Below are positions 8,329 through 17,277 of a stretch of 64,000 nt of DNA, piece after piece; position 1 is the stretch's first letter; every line of letters begins with the position of its first letter. The position numbers were made by a program, and so were the translations under genes. Source of the DNA: Gemmatimonadaceae bacterium. Its GTDB lineage: Bacteria > Gemmatimonadota > Gemmatimonadetes > Gemmatimonadales > Gemmatimonadaceae. The stretch spans positions 1 to 64,000 of the forward strand of contig DASXKV010000046.1 of NCBI GenBank assembly GCA_036496605.1, given 5' to 3'. The notes under the pieces were generated by a model, which made no database searches, was not told where the DNA came from, and saw only the letters and a program-made list of their open reading frames with translations.

Positions 8329-10683
8329 TTACGGGGTCATCGACACCGTCGGTCTCCCGTTAGGCGCATCCTCCACGGACTTCAGCACGTCGCGCCACTG
8401 GAACTTGCGACCGCTGTGACGCACCCAATAATCCATCCACGCCATCTCGCCAACCGACTTGAGATACTGATTCCGCGGATCGGGTATCCCATGGGAATTT
8501 CCCGGATACACCCAGAACTCGGTCGGCACGCCTAACCGCTTGAGCGCCATGTGGAGCTCCTCGCTCTGCGGGCGCGGCACGCGCGGATCGCCGTCGACGA
8601 CGTGAATGAACGTCGGCGTCTTCGCGTTCTTGATATACGCCGCCGGCGATTGGCGCCACCAGTGCTCCATGTCGTCGTACCAGAGCTTGTCGCCGAGGTA
8701 CCACTGACGCAGACGTTGCGTGTCGCTCTCGCCGTACATCGAGATCCAGTTGAAGGTGCCCGCGCCGGTGCTGATCGCCTTGAACCGGTTCGTGTGCGTG
8801 AGAATCCAGTCCGAGTAGTGTCCGCCGGCGCTCCAGCCTAACGCGCCCATCTGCGTGCTGTCGACGATCCCCTGCCCGATGAGGTAGTCGACGCCGGTCA
8901 TGATGTCGTCGAATCCCTTCGTGAAGTAATCGCCCTGACTCTCGATTTTGAAACGCTGACCGTAGTTCGTCGACTCACGGTAGTTGGGCATGAGCACGGC
9001 GTAGCCCGCGCCCGCGTACACCTGCGAGCCGTAGCCTCCATTGAAGCCCAGTACGTCTGCCGCGGCAGGGCCTCCGTGAATGGCGACGATGAGCGGATAG
9101 CGCTTCCCCGGTTGATAACCGACTGGCTTGACCAGCACGCCGCCGACCATGCGGCCGTCTCGTGACTTCCAGGTTACCTCCTCTTCCTCGCCGAGATCGA
9201 TCGAGTTGCGGACCCACGGATTGGCATCCGTCAATTGCACCCACTTCGAACGATCGGCGATGCCCCCAACCGACGCGACCGTGAAGAGCGTCGTCGGCGT
9301 CTTCGGGTCGGAGTAGGTGATCGTTATGCGGCCGCTCTCCCCATCTTCCGCGGCGCGTAGCGCCGCCTTTTCGTGCGTGAGCTGCTTCACCTCGCCGGAC
9401 GCGACGTCGATGGAGCACAGCTGATCCGTCGCCTTGATCCCTTCGTTGAAGTAGATGGTCCTGCCGTCCTTGGACCACCAGCCAATAGTCACGTCCCCAT
9501 CGAAGCTTCCGCCGATCTTCCTGAACTGACCGCCGCGATTCGAGAGCTCACGAACATAGATCTTGTTGAGATGCATGAACTGGAAGTCGTCGGGCGCGCT
9601 AAAGGCAACCAAACGTCCATCAGGCGAGAAGCTCACCGGCCCCTCGCCGATGTCCTTGTTGTTCGTTAGGCGTTCGATCTTGCCCGTCCCGACTTCGAGC
9701 AGATACAGGTCGGCGTTGTCGTTCTGCTCGAGGATGTTGCGCTCATAGCGATTGGGCGACATGCCATGAAAGCCGATCCACTTGCCATCGTCCGAAATCG
9801 TGAAATTGCCGACGCTATACGACGTGTCGTGCGTCAGACGCGTCGTCTGCTTACTGTCGAGATCGACCATCCAGAGGCTCGAGATCGGCGTCTCCGGATT
9901 GCGGACGCGAACATCGAAGCGTTTGTCGAAGCGCGCGCGTTCGTCCTTGTCGACCGTATCGGAAGTAACGAAGTAGATGCGCCGAGAATCGGGGGCGAGT
10001 TGCCAGAGGCCAACGCCCGTCGGGTGATGCGTGATCTGCACCGGCTTGAGCGAGTCGCCGCTCGCGATCGCCGAAGCGGACAACGCGTACAGCTGCTCCT
10101 CCTCCGCGCGGCCCGAGCGATAGACGAGCCATTTGCCGTCTTTAGCGAATGCGAACGTCGAGACGCCGTCGCGCGCGTCGGTGATCTTGCGCGCTTCGCC
10201 GCCATCCGGCCGAATGACGTAGAGTTGGTTGCCTGATCCACCGCCGCCCGCGGCAGCGAACGCGCCACCCGCGGGCAGGTTCGGCGCGGCGACCGCGCGC
10301 GGCGCGACCGATCCGCCGGGCGCATTCTCGCGCGCCGTCGCATCGCGGTCGGAGGCGAAAACGAGGTAGCTCCCATCGTGCGACCAGCGCGGCGTCGTCT
10401 CCGTCTTTTCTTTTGTGTACGTGAGCTGGCGCGTGCTCGCGATGCCGCGCTCGGTGTTCACGATGTAGACGTCGGACTGCCGACGGGCTTCTCTCCAGTC
10501 GGGGACGCTGATGGTGTAAGCGAGCCATCGACCGTCGGTGCTCAGGTCCGGCGTGGCGACCTGCCGCATATTCTGGACATCGAGAAACGTCATCGGACGC
10601 CTGGACTGGGCGGAGGCCGCGGTCCCAATGAGCGTCGTTGCGCCGATCAGTGTCCACGCGCGCCAGGCGCGAATGTTAGGCAC
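8329..10683 (-). CDS. Exported S9-family (prolyl oligopeptidase type) peptidase
   Basis: A 784-residue serine peptidase with an N-terminal signal peptide ending in ASAQ. The first 480 residues form a WD40/TolB-like beta-propeller (repeated motifs such as PDGRLVAFSAPDDFQ, SKDGRTIYFNEG) that gates access to the active site. The C-terminal alpha/beta hydrolase domain contains the oxyanion region LIVAIHGGPAA, the nucleophile in GALGWSAGGH (Ser in GWSAGG), the acid in HVVDGDPRVP and the His in YPGNSHGIPDP. This is the S9C/acylaminoacyl-peptidase and dipeptidyl-peptidase arrangement. It probably degrades short peptides in the periplasm. The start is GTG at 10683. The motif CCTAAC lies in codons 2-3. 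It is single-gene and divergent from the sigma factor operon. Confidence 0.92.
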   Translation of the reverse strand: MPNIRAWRAWTLIGATTLIGTAASAQSRRPMTFLDVQNMRQVATPDLSTDGRWLAYTISVPDWREARRQSDVYIVNTERGIASTRQLTYTKEKTETTPRWSHDGSYLVFASDRDATARENAPGGSVAPRAVAAPNLPAGGAFAAAGGGGSGNQLYVIRPDGGEARKITDARDGVSTFAFAKDGKWLVYRSGRAEEEQLYALSASAIASGDSLKPVQITHHPTGVGLWQLAPDSRRIYFVTSDTVDKDERARFDKRFDVRVRNPETPISSLWMVDLDSKQTTRLTHDTSYSVGNFTISDDGKWIGFHGMSPNRYERNILEQNDNADLYLLEVGTGKIERLTNNKDIGEGPVSFSPDGRLVAFSAPDDFQFMHLNKIYVRELSNRGGQFRKIGGSFDGDVTIGWWSKDGRTIYFNEGIKATDQLCSIDVASGEVKQLTHEKAALRAAEDGESGRITITYSDPKTPTTLFTVASVGGIADRSKWVQLTDANPWVRNSIDLGEEEEVTWKSRDGRMVGGVLVKPVGYQPGKRYPLIVAIHGGPAAADVLGFNGGYGSQVYAGAGYAVLMPNYRESTNYGQRFKIESQGDYFTKGFDDIMTGVDYLIGQGIVDSTQMGALGWSAGGHYSDWILTHTNRFKAISTGAGTFNWISMYGESDTQRLRQWYLGDKLWYDDMEHWWRQSPAAYIKNAKTPTFIHVVDGDPRVPRPQSEELHMALKRLGVPTEFWVYPGNSHGIPDPRNQYLKSVGEMAWMDYWVRHSGRKFQWRDVLKSVEDAPNGRPTVSMTP

Positions 10684-10841
10684 GGGGGTACGGGCTAGAG
10701 GTTAAGGACTGACGGACGGGGGCATCGGAATCTGATGTCCGGTGCGCGGTCCGTCGAGTAATACGCGCACCCAATGACCTCTCGTTGTCAGAGAGCGGTG
10801 ACGGGAGGCGGTGGGCCCCGGTTTAGCTTATCGGTGACCGC

Positions 10842-11438
10842 ATGAACGCTCTGTCCGCTTCCCAATTGCCCGATCCCGAACCGGCACGGCCAGCCGTCGA
10901 CTCTGCCCTCGTCGATCGGGCAAAGCTCGGCGACATCCAGGCCTTCGAGGCGATCGTCGCGCGTTTCTACGCGCGCTGCATGCGCTTCGCGCAGGGGATG
11001 CTCCGCGATTCCGCGGATGCGGACGACGTCGTGCAGGAAACCTTTGTCCGACTCTATCGAGCCCTGCCCCGCTACGAGGAACGACAGCGTTTCGACTCCT
11101 GGCTTTTCCGTATCCTTGGCAACTGCTGCCGAACCGCGAACCTGCTGCAGCAGCGGCGTGAATCCTTCGACCGGCTGGACGAAGGCGCGTTGCTCGACGT
11201 CCCGTCGACCGACCGTCCCGATGCGTCGTTCGATCATGAATGGGGTGCCGAGGTCCGTCGCGCGCTGGCCGAAGTGCCGGAGTACAATCGCGAGATCTTT
11301 TTGCTGCATTACGTGGAAGGCTTCTCCTATCAGGAAATCGAGCGCATCACTGGCGTCAGGCAATCGGCGCTCAAGATGCGTGTGAAGCGCGCGAGCGATT
11401 ATCTACGCACGCGTCTCGCAGGGGTGCACCGTGACTGA
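10842..11438 (+). CDS. ECF-type RNA polymerase sigma factor
   Basis: A 198-residue sigma-70 family regulator of extracytoplasmic function type. Region 2 spans about residues 26-95 (ARCMRFAQGMLRDSADADDV, VQETFVRLYRALPRY). Region 4 is at about 140-195 (EYNREIFLLHYVEGFSYQEI, GVRQSALKMRVKRA) with a helix-turn-helix. Region 1 and 3 are missing, as usual for ECF factors. The next gene starts 8 bases before this stop, so the pair is translationally coupled. The downstream protein has a single membrane helix and could be the cognate anti-sigma factor. The 158-base gap to the divergent peptidase gene should hold its promoter; I could not pick out convincing -35/-10 boxes. Confidence 0.92.
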   Translation: MNALSASQLPDPEPARPAVDSALVDRAKLGDIQAFEAIVARFYARCMRFAQGMLRDSADADDVVQETFVRLYRALPRYEERQRFDSWLFRILGNCCRTANLLQQRRESFDRLDEGALLDVPSTDRPDASFDHEWGAEVRRALAEVPEYNREIFLLHYVEGFSYQEIERITGVRQSALKMRVKRASDYLRTRLAGVHRD

Positions 11439-12033
11439 CCGCGGCGAGCCAGGCCCGATTGTCGATCGTGCGCTCGAGACGCTGCGCGAACTCCCCGCGG
11501 TCGACGACGACGCCGTCGCGCGCGTCGTGGCAGCGGCGGCGCGAACACGTGCGCAGGATATCGCGCCTAACGAAGACGATCTCCTCCGGCCGCCTCGGCT
11601 CGGGCGCCGCTACTGGCCAGTTGTTGTGACGGCGGCGGCGGTCGTTGTCATGCTCGGCGGCGCGATCGCGGTGAGCCTCGTGCGATCACGATCCGGCCGC
11701 GAGGACGTACCGATCGTTGCCGCTCCCATTGTGCCCGCGAGCAATCCGGCGCTCGGCGCGGATGCGGTTCCGGTGCCGACGCAGTTCGTCTACGACGGGC
11801 GCGCACGTCACGTCGTGCTCGTCGGCGATTTCAATAACTGGGACGCGCATGCGACGACGCTCGAGCGAGAACCTGGGAGCACGCTCTGGTCGGTGACCGT
11901 GCCGATCCAGCGCGGCCGGCATGTATATGCGTTTCTCGTCGATTCCGTGTGGACTGTCGACAAGCATGCGCCAGTCGCCAGCGATCCCGACTTCGGCGTC
12001 ATCGGATCGGTGATTCTCGTCGGCCGGCCATGA
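11431..12033 (+). CDS. Single-pass membrane protein with CBM48/AMPK-like domain, possible anti-sigma factor
   Basis: A 200-residue protein starting at GTG inside the end of the sigma factor gene. Residues 1-62 are cytoplasmic and acidic/helical. Residues 65-88 form a membrane helix (WPVVVTAAAVVVMLGGAIAV). Residues 110-200 form a periplasmic carbohydrate-binding-module-48-like domain: HVVLVGDFNNWDA is the hallmark strand-turn, followed by TLWSVTVPIQRGRHVYAFL. The order sigma factor then membrane protein is typical of sigma/anti-sigma pairs, but no zinc anti-sigma motif (HxxxCxxC) is present, so the anti-sigma role is inferred from context only. The CBM48 fold may sense a glycan or serve as a scaffold. 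Confidence 0.75.
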   Translation: MTDRGEPGPIVDRALETLRELPAVDDDAVARVVAAAARTRAQDIAPNEDDLLRPPRLGRRYWPVVVTAAAVVVMLGGAIAVSLVRSRSGREDVPIVAAPIVPASNPALGADAVPVPTQFVYDGRARHVVLVGDFNNWDAHATTLEREPGSTLWSVTVPIQRGRHVYAFLVDSVWTVDKHAPVASDPDFGVIGSVILVGRP

Positions 12034-12698
12034 TGCGCGCTCTCGTCTTCGTCGTAGCCGTCGGTTTGCCGCTGCGCCTCGCCGCGCAGGAGTCGCCGAG
12101 TGCACGTCTCGACGGAAAGCTCGACGTCGAGACGCAAACCGCCGTGCTGCGCACAATCGACAGCGCTCGCACGCGCGGGCTGCCGACCGAGCCAATCTTC
12201 GACAAGGCGCTCGAGGGAGCGACGAAGCGCGCCGCTGGTCCACGCATTCAAGCTGCCGTGGCCGCGCTCATGCAGCGCCTCGAAGTCGCCCGCGACGCAC
12301 TCGCGCCCAACCCGGGGCCGCGCGACATCGCTGCGGGCGCCGATGCTCTCGCCTACGGCGCGACGCGTGAAGCGCTCGCGGCAATGCGCGCCATCCGGCC
12401 TAACGAATCGGTTGCCGTCCCGCTCGGCGTGCTCACGCAACTGGTTGCCAGCGGTGTGCCCGTGGCTCGCGCCACGCGCGTCGTCGCGGATCTCTTACGC
12501 CGCGGCGCGCGCGACGAGCAGCTCATCGCGCTGAATAACGACGTTCGCACCTTTGTCGCCGCTGGTGCTTCGCCTCAGGCAGCGCTGGATGTTCGGATGC
12601 GCGGGCTGAATGCCGTGCTCCCGCCGGGCGGTGGCATCGCGACGGGCGACGCCGCGGCGCCAGGCCAAATGACGGCGGGGAGCGGCAAGAAGCCCTGA
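12030..12698 (+). CDS. Exported hypothetical protein of the sigma factor operon
   Basis: A 222-residue protein whose ATG overlaps the previous stop (ATGA). A signal peptide (MMRALVFVVAVGLPLRLAAQ) precedes a wholly alpha-helical, alanine- and arginine-rich mature protein with no cysteine and no recognisable catalytic motif. The tail is Gly/Ala-rich and probably disordered. Tight coupling to the sigma factor/CBM48 pair suggests a shared periplasmic process. Family not recognised. Confidence 0.7.
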   Translation: MMRALVFVVAVGLPLRLAAQESPSARLDGKLDVETQTAVLRTIDSARTRGLPTEPIFDKALEGATKRAAGPRIQAAVAALMQRLEVARDALAPNPGPRDIAAGADALAYGATREALAAMRAIRPNESVAVPLGVLTQLVASGVPVARATRVVADLLRRGARDEQLIALNNDVRTFVAAGASPQAALDVRMRGLNAVLPPGGGIATGDAAAPGQMTAGSGKKP

Positions 12699-12785
12699 TT
12701 GGCGCCTGCCGGGGCCGCGTGACACCGATCGCGACGGCTGCGCAACCGCCTTTTCGGCCCGTGTTCCCGGCTGTACGCTTAGCCG

Positions 12786-13928
12786 GTGCATCGGCTTGCG
12801 CTCACCGGCTTTCTCCTCGTCGCTATGGCGGTCCGCGGACGCTGTCAGGCGGCGGGTGTCGCCGATGGCTTTCTGGACCTTGGCGGAGCGCTTCTCAGCC
12901 AGTCGAACCTCTCGAACGGCGTCCTGACTGCCTCCGGACAGCTCCGCTATTTGACGCCGCAGTTTGCCTTGACGATGAACGGCATCGCGGCCCGCACGCC
13001 CAACGATCTCTACAGCGGGCAGGGCGTCCTTTCTGCGTCACGGTATGCCGCGCCATCGCAACGGCTGCGCTGGGAGCTTGGCGGAATGGCGAGTGCCTTT
13101 GGTCTCAGCAATGCCGCGCCGTCGCTGGGCTGGCAGCTGCTGGCACGTGAGCACTTCACTGGCTCGTTAGGCGGTGTCTTTCTCGGCGCAGCTGGTGGCG
13201 CGGTCACCCAGAGCAATGTCAGCAGGCGAGTGCTGAATGCACACACCGGTGGTTACGTCTTCCTCGACCCGTTGGGGCACGACGAGCTGTCCATCGCGCT
13301 CGCGTTCACAGATGCCGGCATGCGTGCCGACACTGGTCTGCTCGATCGATACGGTGACGCGATTGGGTACTGGACGCACCGAAACGGGCCCGTGGAGCTC
13401 CTCCTCGGCGGTGGCCTCCGCGCCGTCTCGATCAGGCAATCGCAGTACCAGAGTTGGGGTTCGGCCAGCATCGTCCTCTGGTTCGCGAGGGGCGCGGCCC
13501 TTGTCTTCGCTGGCGGCCAAGCGCTGGAGGATGCTTCTCGAGGCGTGCCGACCACCCGCTATCTATCGGTGGCAATGCGTTTCGGGACCTCGAGCGCCCG
13601 GCCAGGGCTTGTGACGAGCCCTGTACGTGACCGTCCGGACATGGATGGCGGCCGCATCGACGTCAACGTTAGGGGTGACTCGGTGCGTATCGTTACGGTG
13701 CGTCTTCGGTCGGCCAAGATGGTCGAACTGATGGCTGACTTCACCGACTGGGAGCCCGTCAACATGTCACAAGTGCCTAACGGTGACTGGACCATCGAGC
13801 GGATCATCGCACGGGGGACGCATCGCGTCGCGATTCGCGTCGATGGCGGCGCGTGGGGCGTTCCGCCGAATTTGCCTCGTGTCTCGGATGAATTTGGCGG
13901 CGACGTTGGCCTGCTCGTCGTGCCGTAG
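12786..13928 (+). CDS. Exported beta-barrel-like protein with C-terminal CBM48-like domain
   Basis: A 380-residue protein beginning with GTG and a short signal peptide (LALTGFLLVAMAVRGRCQA). Residues 25-270 are alternating beta-strand pattern rich in Gly, Ser and aromatic residues, like an outer-membrane barrel. Residues 290-378 repeat the CBM48/isoamylase early-set style (VELMADFTDWEPVNM, GDWTIERIIARGTHRVAIRV), parallel to the domain at the end of the membrane protein two genes upstream. The two related domains in one operon suggest the pair act on the same ligand. No catalytic residues seen. The barrel prediction is by pattern only. Confidence 0.65.
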   Translation: MHRLALTGFLLVAMAVRGRCQAAGVADGFLDLGGALLSQSNLSNGVLTASGQLRYLTPQFALTMNGIAARTPNDLYSGQGVLSASRYAAPSQRLRWELGGMASAFGLSNAAPSLGWQLLAREHFTGSLGGVFLGAAGGAVTQSNVSRRVLNAHTGGYVFLDPLGHDELSIALAFTDAGMRADTGLLDRYGDAIGYWTHRNGPVELLLGGGLRAVSIRQSQYQSWGSASIVLWFARGAALVFAGGQALEDASRGVPTTRYLSVAMRFGTSSARPGLVTSPVRDRPDMDGGRIDVNVRGDSVRIVTVRLRSAKMVELMADFTDWEPVNMSQVPNGDWTIERIIARGTHRVAIRVDGGAWGVPPNLPRVSDEFGGDVGLLVVP

Positions 13929-14032
13929 CACGGCTCGTTATCGACAGTTCGGCCCTGGCTGCTGGCGAGCTTCCGTCTCGCCGGCGACATTCGATGGATG
14001 CTCGTGATGCACGGTTTTCGGAGAAAGAACGC

Positions 14033-15856
14033 GTGAAATCGATCCTGCGCGCCAACGGCGGCGCTGCAATCGCCAACTTCGCTTTGACCCTCCTGCTCGG
14101 CGCGCTTCTCGTCGCTCCGGCGGAGGCGCAAAAGAAGACTCCCGAGTTCACCCGTCAGGGTTTACTCATCACGACCTTCGTCCCGCGCGGCACGGCCGAC
14201 TTCGGCTTTGGCAACAAGGCCGCGGACGAGATTCGTGGACGCGTCGCGAAGTTCTCGAACAAGCGTGAGGTCGACGTCATTTCCGGCGGTGACATTGGCT
14301 GGCAGCTCACCAAGGCCGGCATGCCGGAAGACACGCTGCTCGACGAGCCGACGATCCGCACGTTGGGTAAGCTCATGCGCGCCGACGAGTATGTCGTCGG
14401 CAGCGTCGAGCGAGCGCCGCACCGCGTGCGGCTTTCGGGACGCCTCGTGCTCATGCGGGACCAGCGCATGTCGGAACCGCTGCCGGCGGCCACCGCGGAA
14501 AATCTCGGCCTCGCCGCCGACCAGTTCGGGCGCGCGCTCGCGGCGGCGAGGGGCGAGCTCGTACCGCAGCGCCGGTGCGAGAACGCGCTCCGCGACCTGC
14601 AGCCGGAACGCGCGCTCCAGTCCGCGCGCGAGGCCGTCGCGGCCTATCCGCCAGGCGTCCTCGCGCACGTCTGCCTAACGTGGGCGCTCCGCGCGACGGG
14701 CGCACCGTCGACGGAGGTGCTGACCGCGGCCAAGGAGGTGCTCGCGGGCGATTCGTTGAATCCGCACGGCCTCGAGAATGCCGCGATCGCACTCGACTCG
14801 TTGCATCGGCGCGACGAGTCGGCGAGCTACTGGCTGCGGCTCGCCGCGTCCGACACTGCCGATCTCGAGCTGACGCAACGTGTCGTATTCGCCATGGTGC
14901 TGGGCGGCAGCTCGCGACGCGCCGAGCCGTTGATCGTTCGCGCTGCGGACGCGCATCCGGACAGTCTCGGGCTGCGGCGACTCGAGTGGCGCGTCGCCTA
15001 CGAGAATCGACATTGGCCTGTCGCCATCAAGGCAGGCGAGGCCCTCCTCGCTACCGATTCGGCCACGGCGAAGGATTCCGTCTTCACCCTGCGTCTCGCT
15101 TCGGCATACCGTGCGAATGGGGATACGTACCATGCCCTGGCACTCGCCGCGCGCGGCGTCGTCGCTTTCCCAGGTGACGTGAAGTTGTACACCCTTTACA
15201 CCCAGTTCGTACGGAGCGAGGCGGACACCGTCGTCCCACGCGGGATCGCGCTCTTCCCACGGAGTGCCGAACTGCTCGCGATGCAGTCGCGCGATCTCCG
15301 GGCGAAGGGTCAGCTCGCCGAAGCGCTTGCCGCATCGCGCCAGGCGCTCGCGGTGGACTCGACGCTTGAGCGCGGTGAGCTGATGATTGCTCAGGGCGAG
15401 ATCGAGCTCGGCCGTCCGGACAGCGCGCTCGCCGCGCTTCGGCGGGCCCTCGGGCGCGGCGAGGACACCGCACTCGTCGCCCAATTCGCGCTCGGCCGAG
15501 GAAACGCTCTGCTCAAGGCGGCCAACGGTACCAAGTCGCGCGACGATTTCCAGCTTTCGATGCGATTCCTCGCGCTCGCCGATACGCTGCGCCGGACTCC
15601 GCAGTCGGCGTTTCTCCTCGGCGTGGCGGCGTACAGCATCACGCAGTCGGCGGTGGCCGACGCCCCGAAGATGACCGAGAAGACCCAGAGTTGCGAGCTC
15701 TCTCATCTCGGCGCGGAGACGCTTCCCGTCGCGCGTGCCGGGCTGGAGGCTGGCCAAGAGGTCTCACCGGACGCGGCCAAGCAGTTCCTGGACTACCTCG
15801 GACAACTCGAGCCGTACGTCCAGCGACAGATCGACGCCTTCTGTCCAAAGAGCTGA
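14033..15856 (+). CDS. Exported TPR-type repeat protein
   Basis: A 607-residue exported protein. I chose GTG 14033, which gives a signal peptide ending in APAEAQ, over the upstream ATG 13994 that would add 13 polar residues. The first 150 mature residues form a compact alpha/beta domain (VPRGTADFGFGNKAADEIRG, DEYVVGSVERAPHRVRLSGR) similar to the N-domain of TolB-like/CsgG-like regulators found with TPR proteins. The rest is helical repeats with TPR character (ASRQALAVDSTLERGELMIA). Such proteins usually assemble periplasmic complexes. It follows the sigma operon by 104 bases on the same strand and may belong to it. The partner is unknown. Confidence 0.75.
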   Translation: MKSILRANGGAAIANFALTLLLGALLVAPAEAQKKTPEFTRQGLLITTFVPRGTADFGFGNKAADEIRGRVAKFSNKREVDVISGGDIGWQLTKAGMPEDTLLDEPTIRTLGKLMRADEYVVGSVERAPHRVRLSGRLVLMRDQRMSEPLPAATAENLGLAADQFGRALAAARGELVPQRRCENALRDLQPERALQSAREAVAAYPPGVLAHVCLTWALRATGAPSTEVLTAAKEVLAGDSLNPHGLENAAIALDSLHRRDESASYWLRLAASDTADLELTQRVVFAMVLGGSSRRAEPLIVRAADAHPDSLGLRRLEWRVAYENRHWPVAIKAGEALLATDSATAKDSVFTLRLASAYRANGDTYHALALAARGVVAFPGDVKLYTLYTQFVRSEADTVVPRGIALFPRSAELLAMQSRDLRAKGQLAEALAASRQALAVDSTLERGELMIAQGEIELGRPDSALAALRRALGRGEDTALVAQFALGRGNALLKAANGTKSRDDFQLSMRFLALADTLRRTPQSAFLLGVAAYSITQSAVADAPKMTEKTQSCELSHLGAETLPVARAGLEAGQEVSPDAAKQFLDYLGQLEPYVQRQIDAFCPKS

Positions 15857-15859
15857 TGC

Positions 15860-15967
15860 TGGTAGTTGGTCGTTGGTGATTGGTGATCGGTGGTTGGTGA
15901 TTGATGTTTGGTGATTGGTGGTTGGTTGCTGACAACCACGAGCAACCAACAACCAACAACCAACCAC
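15860..15967. repeat. G/T-rich and C/A-rich heptad-like inverted repeat
   Basis: The first 70 bases are built of TTGGTGA/TTGGTCG-like units (GGTAGTTGGTCGTTGGTGAT and similar). The rest is the complementary AACCAAC-type sequence. GTTGGTTGCT (15921-15930) pairs exactly with AGCAACCAAC (15941-15950) over a 10-base loop. It begins just after the stop of the TPR gene and ends just before the candidate metK promoter, so it may terminate the upstream transcript. Confidence 0.8.
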
Positions 15968-15971
15968 CCAC

Positions 15972-16101
15972 TTGACACTGCGAGACCGTCGCTCCTAGCT
16001 TCCAACCGCGCACGGTGATTTCTCCCGATTTGACGGGCCGCGCGCCGGGCTCCTGCCAAGACTGGTGCCCGCCAATCCCGTCTAAGTCGTGGCAATGGCC
16101 C
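15972..16101 (+). promoter_or_regulatory. Candidate metK promoter and leader start
   Basis: A perfect TTGACA (15972-15977) is followed after 17-18 bases by CTAGCT/TAGCTT, a weak -10. Initiation near 16008 would give a leader of about 135 nt before metK. The leader contains a nested hairpin: GACGGG (16033-16038) pairs with CCCGTC (16077-16082), and CGGGC pairs with GCCCG inside it. The -35 match is clear; the -10 is poor, so the promoter call is moderate. Confidence 0.45.
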
Positions 16102-16129
16102 CGACGAGAGTCGGGGCTGTTTCTTTTTT
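16098..16129 (+). terminator. Intrinsic terminator inside the metK leader
   Basis: GCCCCGAC (16098-16105), a GAGA tetraloop and GTCGGGGC (16110-16117) form an 8-bp GC-rich stem followed by the U-rich run TGTTTCTTTTTT. It ends only 13 bases before the metK ATG. There is no room for a promoter between terminator and gene, so transcripts must read through it. That placement is typical of attenuation or riboswitch control. An alternative is that it simply terminates upstream transcription and metK depends on leaky read-through. Confidence 0.8.
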
Positions 16130-16142
16130 CTATAGACTTCAA

Positions 16143-17228
16143 ATGAGCAACTACATCTTCACCTCCGAGTCGGTCAGCGAAGGCCACCCGGACAAGGTTT
16201 GCGATTACATCGCCGACTCCATTCTCGACGCACATATCACCGCGGATCCACGCAGCCGCGTTGCATGCGAAGTCCTGTGCAAGAGCGGACAGGTCGTCCT
16301 CGCGGGGGAGATCACCTCGAGCGCGTCGGTGGATTACGAGAAGATCGCTCGTGACGCGATTCGCGAGATCGGGTACGTCGATCCTAACGAGCCATTCAAT
16401 GCCGGCGGCGTACAGGTCACGCAATTCATTTCGCGGCAGTCACCCGACATCGCGATGGGTGTCGACACGGGCGGCGCGGGCGATCAGGGCCTCATGTTCG
16501 GCTTCGCGACGGACGAGACGTCGGAGCTGATGCCGCTGCCCGTGCAACTCGCGCACAAACTCTCGCATCGCCTCGCGGTCGCGCGGAAGCGCGGTGAGCG
16601 CGACTGGCTTCGCCCCGACGCAAAGACACAGGTGTCGGTTCTGTACGAGGATCACCTGCCAGTGCGAGTGACGACGGTGCTCGTGTCGACGCAGCACACT
16701 GCCGACGTGTCGCAGCAGGAGATTCGTGATTACGTCTCCGGCTGCGTCTGTCCCGAGGTCCTTGGCAGTTGGTTCGATCCGAGCGTCGAAGTGCTCGTGA
16801 ATCCGACTGGCCAGTTCATCGAGGGTGGTCCGTCGGCCGACTGCGGCGTCACGGGCCGGAAGATCATCGTCGACACGTACGGAGGCATGGGTCGTCACGG
16901 CGGCGGCGCGTTCAGCGGGAAGGACCCGAGCAAGGTCGACCGCAGCGGCGCGTACTTCGGTCGTTTTGTTGCACGCCAGGTAGTGAAGCAGGGGATCGCA
17001 AAGCGCGCCGAGGTGCAGGTGGCGTACGCGATCGGCCGCGCCGAGCCGGTATCGGTTCGCGTCGACACCTTCGGCACCGGCGATTGGCGTGCGGCGGAGC
17101 AACTGGTTCAGACGTTCGACTTCCGTCCGTCAGCGATGATCGAGAGGCTGCAGCTGCGCCAGCCGATGTACAAGCAGACGACGAATTACGGTCACTTCGG
17201 GCGGCAGGGATTGGCCTGGGAAGCCTAA
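16143..17228 (+). CDS. metK: S-adenosylmethionine synthase
   Basis: A 361-residue methionine adenosyltransferase making SAM from methionine and ATP. Family landmarks are all present: SESVSEGHPDKVCDYIAD at the N-terminus (ATP and metal contacts), the signature GAGDQGLMFGFA, the second signature GGGAFSGKDPSKVDRSGAY, and GRKIIVDTYGG. It is slightly shorter than the common 380-400 residues, mostly in the loops after residue 150. ATG 16143 starts the conserved MSNYIFTSES. The short spacer after the leader terminator has no Shine-Dalgarno. SAM from this enzyme would also feed the two methyltransferases of the nearby T6SS locus, though that is general metabolism and not evidence of linkage. Confidence 0.97.
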   Translation: MSNYIFTSESVSEGHPDKVCDYIADSILDAHITADPRSRVACEVLCKSGQVVLAGEITSSASVDYEKIARDAIREIGYVDPNEPFNAGGVQVTQFISRQSPDIAMGVDTGGAGDQGLMFGFATDETSELMPLPVQLAHKLSHRLAVARKRGERDWLRPDAKTQVSVLYEDHLPVRVTTVLVSTQHTADVSQQEIRDYVSGCVCPEVLGSWFDPSVEVLVNPTGQFIEGGPSADCGVTGRKIIVDTYGGMGRHGGGAFSGKDPSKVDRSGAYFGRFVARQVVKQGIAKRAEVQVAYAIGRAEPVSVRVDTFGTGDWRAAEQLVQTFDFRPSAMIERLQLRQPMYKQTTNYGHFGRQGLAWEA

Positions 17229-17277
17229 CGATCGAACGGCGGACGGCTCATAAGTCTCGCCTTTCCAGGCCGCCCGT

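Noticed and set aside
16033-16101. Assigning the metK leader to a named riboswitch class (SAM-I, SAM-II or SAM-IV)
   Set aside because: Core elements could not be aligned to any class by eye; reported as a candidate leader only.
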